DNA of 64,000 nt from G963662985 sp963662985 (lineage in GTDB: Bacteria > Chloroflexota > Anaerolineae > Anaerolineales > UBA11579). Positions 59,991 to 64,000 of the stretch are shown here, piece by piece. The stretch spans positions 1,798,001-1,862,000 of the forward strand of contig OY760067.1 of NCBI GenBank assembly GCA_963662985.1, written 5' to 3'. Position numbers and translations under genes: made by a program. The notes under the pieces are model-generated. The model had not been told where the DNA came from. It saw only the letters and a list, made by a program, of their open reading frames with translations, and made no database searches. The number at the start of each line of letters is the position of its first letter. The stretch's first letter is position 1.

Positions 59991-60947
59991 ATGGATATTA
60001 TTTTTACTGGTTCAGTTGCTTATGATTATTTGATGACTTTTCAGGGAAAATTCTCTGACAATATTTTGCCAGAAGAGATTAGTGCCTTAAGTTTGTCTTT
60101 TTTGGTAGATTCTTTAGTTGTGCATCGCGGTGGAGTGGCACCGAATATTGCGTATACAATGGCGATGTTGGGAGGAACCCCCAAGGTGATGGCGACGGTT
60201 GGTGAAGATTTTGATAGCTATCGCACTATTTTGGATGCAAGCGGGGTTGATACTAATCTAATGAAGGTTATTCCAAGCTTACGTACTGCTTCCTTTTTCG
60301 CGACAACAGATCACGCCAATTCACAATTGGCTAGTTTTTATCCTGGGGCAATGAATGAAGCTGCCTCTCAATCTTTAAAGGATATAAAGAACAAACCAGA
60401 TTTAGTGGTGATTTCTCCGAATAGCCCTGATGCGATGCAGAAATTTGTGGCTGAATGTGGCGAATTGGGAATTCGATATCTATTTGACCCAGGGCAACAA
60501 ATTGCTCGAATGAGTGGTGAAGATTTGAAACCAGGTGTGTTGGGTGCATGGGCTTTATTTGTAAATGAGTATGAATTTGCATTGATCCAAAAGAAGACTG
60601 GATTGTCGAAAGAAGAAATTCTAAATACTGTTGAATTAGTAGTGGTGACTTTGGGAGAAAAAGGGGTGGATGTTTATGTGGATGGAAACGTAATCCAAAC
60701 AAGTGCTTGTGATGCAGTTGAAATCAAAGATCCGACAGGGGCTGGAGACGCATTCCGTGGTGGTTTTTTGATGGGATTGTCTTTGGGATTTGATTGGGAT
60801 CTATGTTCAAAGATGGGTTCCTTAACGGCCGTATACGTTTTGGAAGCAATTGGTCCTCAAGAACATCGTTTTACTCCGGAAGAATTTGTGGCACGTTTTG
60901 AGAAATGTTTTGGATCAGACCAACGACTAAATGTTTTGGTCCATTAG
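59991..60947 (+). CDS. adoK: Adenosine kinase (PfkB family, mycobacterial AdoK type)
   Basis: 318 aa from ATG 59991, with GGAG upstream; a longer frame across the terminator is rejected. MDIIFTGSVAYDYLM, LPEEISALSLSFLVDSLVVHRGGVAPNIAY and LASFYPGAMNEA follow the pattern I know from the M. tuberculosis adenosine kinase (Rv2202c). The PfkB signature with the catalytic Asp is DPTGAGDAFRGGF. It phosphorylates adenosine to AMP. The next gene encodes adenosylhomocysteinase, which produces adenosine, so the pair recycles the SAM cycle product. The gap of 61 bp suggests co-transcription. Confidence 0.87.
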   Translation: MDIIFTGSVAYDYLMTFQGKFSDNILPEEISALSLSFLVDSLVVHRGGVAPNIAYTMAMLGGTPKVMATVGEDFDSYRTILDASGVDTNLMKVIPSLRTASFFATTDHANSQLASFYPGAMNEAASQSLKDIKNKPDLVVISPNSPDAMQKFVAECGELGIRYLFDPGQQIARMSGEDLKPGVLGAWALFVNEYEFALIQKKTGLSKEEILNTVELVVVTLGEKGVDVYVDGNVIQTSACDAVEIKDPTGAGDAFRGGFLMGLSLGFDWDLCSKMGSLTAVYVLEAIGPQEHRFTPEEFVARFEKCFGSDQRLNVLVH

Positions 60948-61008
60948 AATGATAAAATAGGTAAAGTAAAAATTTTGCTTTTGAATTAAATTAATAGGAG
61001 ATCTACAG

Positions 61009-62265
61009 ATGGAATATGACATCAAAGATACTAAGTTTGCTGAAGGTGGACGACGGCGAATTGATTGGGCAGAAAAAGAAATGCCTGTGTTGCGCTCTGT
61101 GATGGAACGCTTTGCAAAAGAAAAACCTTTACAAGGTATGCGCTTGAGCGCTTGTTTGCATGTGACTGCTGAAACTGCGAACTTGATGCGTACTTTGAAC
61201 GCAGGTGGTGCAGATGTGGTGTTGACTGCTTCTAACCCCCTTTCTACACAAGATGATGTGGCTGCATCTTTAGTGATGCATGACGAAATTCCTGTGTATG
61301 CTATCAAAGGCGAATCCGATGAAGTTTATTATAAACACATCAATGCTGCAATTGATCACATGCCTCATATTACGATGGATGATGGCGCAGATGTGGTCGG
61401 TACAGTTCATAAAAGCCGACGAGAAGCCTTGGAAAACATTATCGGTGGAACTGAAGAAACAACCACTGGTGTGATTCGTTTGCGCGCAATGGCAAATGAT
61501 GGTGCTTTGGAATTCCCTGTGATCGCTGTGAATGATGCAATGACCAAACATTTCTTTGACAATCGTTATGGTACTGGTCAATCTACATTAGATGGTATTA
61601 TCCGTGCAACCAACGTTTTGTTGGCTGGTAAAACCTTTGTGGTAGCTGGCTATGGTTGGTGTGGTCGTGGTTTAGCCCAAAAGGCTCGTGGTATGGGCGC
61701 TAATGTGGTTGTGACCGAAGTGGATCCGATGGTAGCTTTGGAAGCAGTCATGGATGGTTTCCGCGTGATGCCGATGATGGAAGCTGCTCCGATTGGTGAT
61801 ATTTTCTGTACATTGACAGGTGACTTAAATGTGTTGGACAAGCGTCACTTTGAAGTGATGAAGAACGACGCAATTGTTTCTAACTCTGGGCACTTCAATG
61901 TCGAAATCAATATCCCTGCTTTGACAGAAATGTCTGTCGAAAAACGATTGGTTCGCCCGTTCGTGGAAGCTTACCACTTGGCTGATGGCCGTGTCATTCA
62001 TATTTTGGGTGAAGGTCGCTTGATCAACTTGGCATCTGCAGAAGGTCACCCGGCCTCTGTGATGGATATGAGCTTTGCAAATCAAGCATTGGCAGCAGAA
62101 TATATGATGAAAAATGCTGATAAGTTGCAAAATAAAGTTTATGGAGTTCCTGAAGATATTGATCGCGAAATTGCTCGCATTAAATTGAATGCTATGGGTG
62201 TTCAATTGGATGTTTTGACTGAAGATCAAGTAAAATATTTGAACAGCTGGGAAGAAGGCACATGA
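61009..62265 (+). CDS. ahcY: Adenosylhomocysteinase
   Basis: 418 aa, with TAGGAGA upstream of the ATG. It splits S-adenosylhomocysteine into homocysteine and adenosine using tightly bound NAD. Visible are the substrate segment RLSACLHVTAETANLMRTL, the active-site DAMTKHFFDNRYGTGQST, the NAD-binding VAGYGWCGRGLAQKARGMGA with acidic TEVDP, and the closing KYLNSWEEGT. Length and motifs fit the short bacterial type without the insertion of longer forms. It follows adenosine kinase, which removes the inhibitory product adenosine. Confidence 0.97.
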   Translation: MEYDIKDTKFAEGGRRRIDWAEKEMPVLRSVMERFAKEKPLQGMRLSACLHVTAETANLMRTLNAGGADVVLTASNPLSTQDDVAASLVMHDEIPVYAIKGESDEVYYKHINAAIDHMPHITMDDGADVVGTVHKSRREALENIIGGTEETTTGVIRLRAMANDGALEFPVIAVNDAMTKHFFDNRYGTGQSTLDGIIRATNVLLAGKTFVVAGYGWCGRGLAQKARGMGANVVVTEVDPMVALEAVMDGFRVMPMMEAAPIGDIFCTLTGDLNVLDKRHFEVMKNDAIVSNSGHFNVEINIPALTEMSVEKRLVRPFVEAYHLADGRVIHILGEGRLINLASAEGHPASVMDMSFANQALAAEYMMKNADKLQNKVYGVPEDIDREIARIKLNAMGVQLDVLTEDQVKYLNSWEEGT

Positions 62266-62301
62266 TCTTTTTTCTTCGCTAAGAAAAGATTTTTGACTAC
62301 T

Positions 62302-62331
62302 AAAGAAGCTTCTCCTGAAGCTTCTTTTTTT
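62302..62331 (+). terminator. Terminator of adoK-ahcY
   Basis: AAGAAGCTTC-TCCT-GAAGCTTCTT, a perfect 10-bp stem, followed by T run. Confidence 0.93.
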
Positions 62332-62436
62332 ATTTAAGTTATTTTGGATAAATCCCTTATCGAACTAAATTGTTAACGATAGAATAATAAATAATTAACT
62401 AAAGATTAAATCAAACTCAATTTAGGAGCTTGAAAT

Positions 62437-64000
62437 ATGATGACTTTTTTTGAAATTCTTGGGGGTATGGCTTTATTTTTATACGGCGTAAATATTCTTA
62501 GCAAGGCAATGGAAAAGGTGGCGGGATCTCAAATTCAACATTGGTTGGATCGGATGACAAACCACGTATTAAAAGCAGCTTTATTTGGAACTGTGGCAAC
62601 TGCTATTTTGCAAAGTAGTTCGATGTTGATGGTGACAATGATTAGCTTGATCAATGCAAATTTGATGACATTAAGTCAAGCGGTGGGAGTGATGATGGGG
62701 CAGGAGATTGGGACTACGCTCACTGCACAAATTGTTGCTTTTGATGTGGGAAATATTTGTTTTATTTTTATTGCTTTAGGGTTTGTGTTGATTGAGTTTT
62801 GGCCGTATTCAAAAATCGCTATTTGGGGGGAGATCATCTTTGGATTTGGCGTGTTGTTTTTAGGAATGGAAATGATGTCTGATTCTTTGAAACTTTTAAT
62901 GGTCTTTCCACAAGTTGAAGGATTTTTAACAGTGATGGGTCAGAATATTTTCTTAGGTGTTTTGGCAGGGACTATTGCGACGGCAGTGATTCAAAGTAGT
63001 TCGGCTGTGACTGCTTTGGTGGTTGCGATGGGCATTAGCCAGACAATCACCTTGGATGGTGCAATCGCGTTGTTGTTGGGCGCGAATATTGGGACGTGTA
63101 TTACGGGCTTGATTGCTGCTTTTCGGTTATCACGTCCTGCATTAAGAGCCTCACTGGCACAGATATTTATTAATATTGTTGGCGTGATGTTATTTTTACC
63201 ATTTATTGGTCCCTTTTCAAATTTAGTATCGCATACCGCATTGGGGCTTTCTCGACAGATTGCCAATGCTCATTCTATTTTTAATATTGTGGTGAGTGCT
63301 ATTATGCTGCCGTTTACGAAGAAAATTGTTGATTTAGTGGAATGGGTGATTCCAGTAAAGGAAGAAGAATCGCAAGAAAAAATCACAAAATTTATTGATG
63401 AAGGGCAGTTGGGCTTCCCTGCAATTGCTTTGGATAGTGGGTATAAAGAATTGTTATATATTGGTGAGATTACCAATCAAATGGTGACACAGAGTTATGA
63501 TGCTTTTGTGCAAAAGAATATAACTTCAATAGAATGGATCTTGGATCGAGAAGAAGAGTTGGTGGATCCTGCAACTCGGGCATTGGATCATTTTGTAAAT
63601 TTATTGTTGCGTGAAGATTTGACAGTTGAGGAGCAAGAAAGAGCATTTTTATTAAAGAATTTACTGGTTGATATTGAACGAGTGGCAGATCTAGTTGAAA
63701 ATATTGCGCAGTCATCTCAAGAAAAAATCAATGGAAATATTTTATTTACACCCGATGGATGGAATGCAGTGGGAGAGATGATCCGCCATACAATTGATAC
63801 TTTTACAGTAGCGATGGCTGCCTTGCAAAAGAACGATGTCAATTTGGCAAAAGAAACCTGCAAAAAGGAAGATGAGTTTGATGAGATGTATTTAGCGGAA
63901 AAGCAAGCCCATATTGAAAGATTGAACCATGGCTTGTGTTCGCCAGCGGCCGATGTAATGTTTGTGGAATTATTACGCCATTTGGAGCGAATTAATGACC
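62437..64000 (+). CDS. Na/phosphate cotransporter with PhoU-like domain (partial)
   Basis: 521 codons are visible and the frame is open at the right edge. It starts at ATG 62437, nine bases after AGGAG; the following ATG is equally possible. Two inverted halves carry the QSSS motifs of the NptA/PNaS family (TAILQSSSMLMVTM and TAVIQSSSAVTALVV), with GGMALFLYGVNILSKAMEKVAG at the start. From about residue 330 a cytoplasmic PhoU-like helical domain follows (EEELVDPATRALDHFVNLLL, LLVDIERVADLVENIAQ). It imports phosphate with sodium; the PhoU-like tail probably regulates it. AGGAG site and the terminator upstream mark a separate transcript. Confidence 0.93.
   Translation, partial: MMTFFEILGGMALFLYGVNILSKAMEKVAGSQIQHWLDRMTNHVLKAALFGTVATAILQSSSMLMVTMISLINANLMTLSQAVGVMMGQEIGTTLTAQIVAFDVGNICFIFIALGFVLIEFWPYSKIAIWGEIIFGFGVLFLGMEMMSDSLKLLMVFPQVEGFLTVMGQNIFLGVLAGTIATAVIQSSSAVTALVVAMGISQTITLDGAIALLLGANIGTCITGLIAAFRLSRPALRASLAQIFINIVGVMLFLPFIGPFSNLVSHTALGLSRQIANAHSIFNIVVSAIMLPFTKKIVDLVEWVIPVKEEESQEKITKFIDEGQLGFPAIALDSGYKELLYIGEITNQMVTQSYDAFVQKNITSIEWILDREEELVDPATRALDHFVNLLLREDLTVEEQERAFLLKNLLVDIERVADLVENIAQSSQEKINGNILFTPDGWNAVGEMIRHTIDTFTVAMAALQKNDVNLAKETCKKEDEFDEMYLAEKQAHIERLNHGLCSPAADVMFVELLRHLERIND

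Overview
The window looks like chromosomal DNA of an AT-rich bacterium, most likely a Chloroflexota of the Anaerolineae type. This is an inference from the protein style: many lipoproteins with Thr/Pro-rich linkers, a toast-rack-like lipoprotein, bacterial SH3 plus repeat proteins, an adenosine kinase of the mycobacterial type beside adenosylhomocysteinase, and a CydA-like protein without CydB. No rRNA, tRNA or CRISPR array was seen. By eye the + strand is richer in G and T than in C and A, even inside genes read from the minus strand, so the + strand is probably the leading strand. Most long genes lie on +.

Layout. 1-14.1 kb: a dephospho-CoA kinase fusion cut by the window edge, an M1 peptidase lipoprotein, an aminotransferase and methyltransferase pair, the groES-groEL operon under a CIRCE element, a GH3 glycosidase, a toast-rack-like lipoprotein and a large beta-propeller lipoprotein. 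14.1-19.5 kb: a GC-richer, phage-derived minus-strand block (holin, XhlA-like protein, small and large terminase, portal) broken up by palindromic repeats, with no capsid or tail genes. 19.6-23.8 kb: a small variable island with AT-rich membrane proteins, a glycosyltransferase and an FkbM methyltransferase between two copies of a 167-bp direct repeat, and a pair of tiny paralogous proteins. 23.8-36.1 kb: murJ with an apparently leaderless promoter, a secreted protein fusing eight ELWxxD-type repeats to a sortase domain, a lipoprotein, a diguanylate cyclase, a BspA-like leucine-rich repeat protein with two stray copies of its 3' end elsewhere, and a MacA/MacB-like export operon.

36.1-46.8 kb: an isolated AT-rich HEPN-like gene, two tiny genes (a basic 39-aa protein and a 46-aa zinc ribbon), membrane proteins, a terpene-cyclase-fold protein, and a redox cluster. 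The redox cluster holds an NapH-like iron-sulfur membrane protein with a CxxC partner, then a CydA-like protein, an unknown protein and a double universal-stress protein ending in a PCP-reductase-like domain. 46.8-50.5 kb: several small genes mixed with rearranged gene fragments that sit beside copies of one terminator. 50.6-57.7 kb: a YtrA-type GntR regulator with its ABC exporter, an EamA transporter and two secreted repeat proteins. 58-64 kb: two paralogous secreted cysteine-containing proteins with matching leader hairpins, adenosine kinase and adenosylhomocysteinase (the adenosine-removing half of the methyl cycle), and a Na/phosphate cotransporter cut by the right edge.

The strongest candidates for new biology are the HEPN-like gene, the sortase-propeller fusion, the Usp-Usp-PCP_red protein in the CydA-like operon, the capsid-less packaging and lysis block, and a family of hairpin repeats whose stems differ between copies but stay paired. 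All functions are read from sequence by eye. None was confirmed by a database search.
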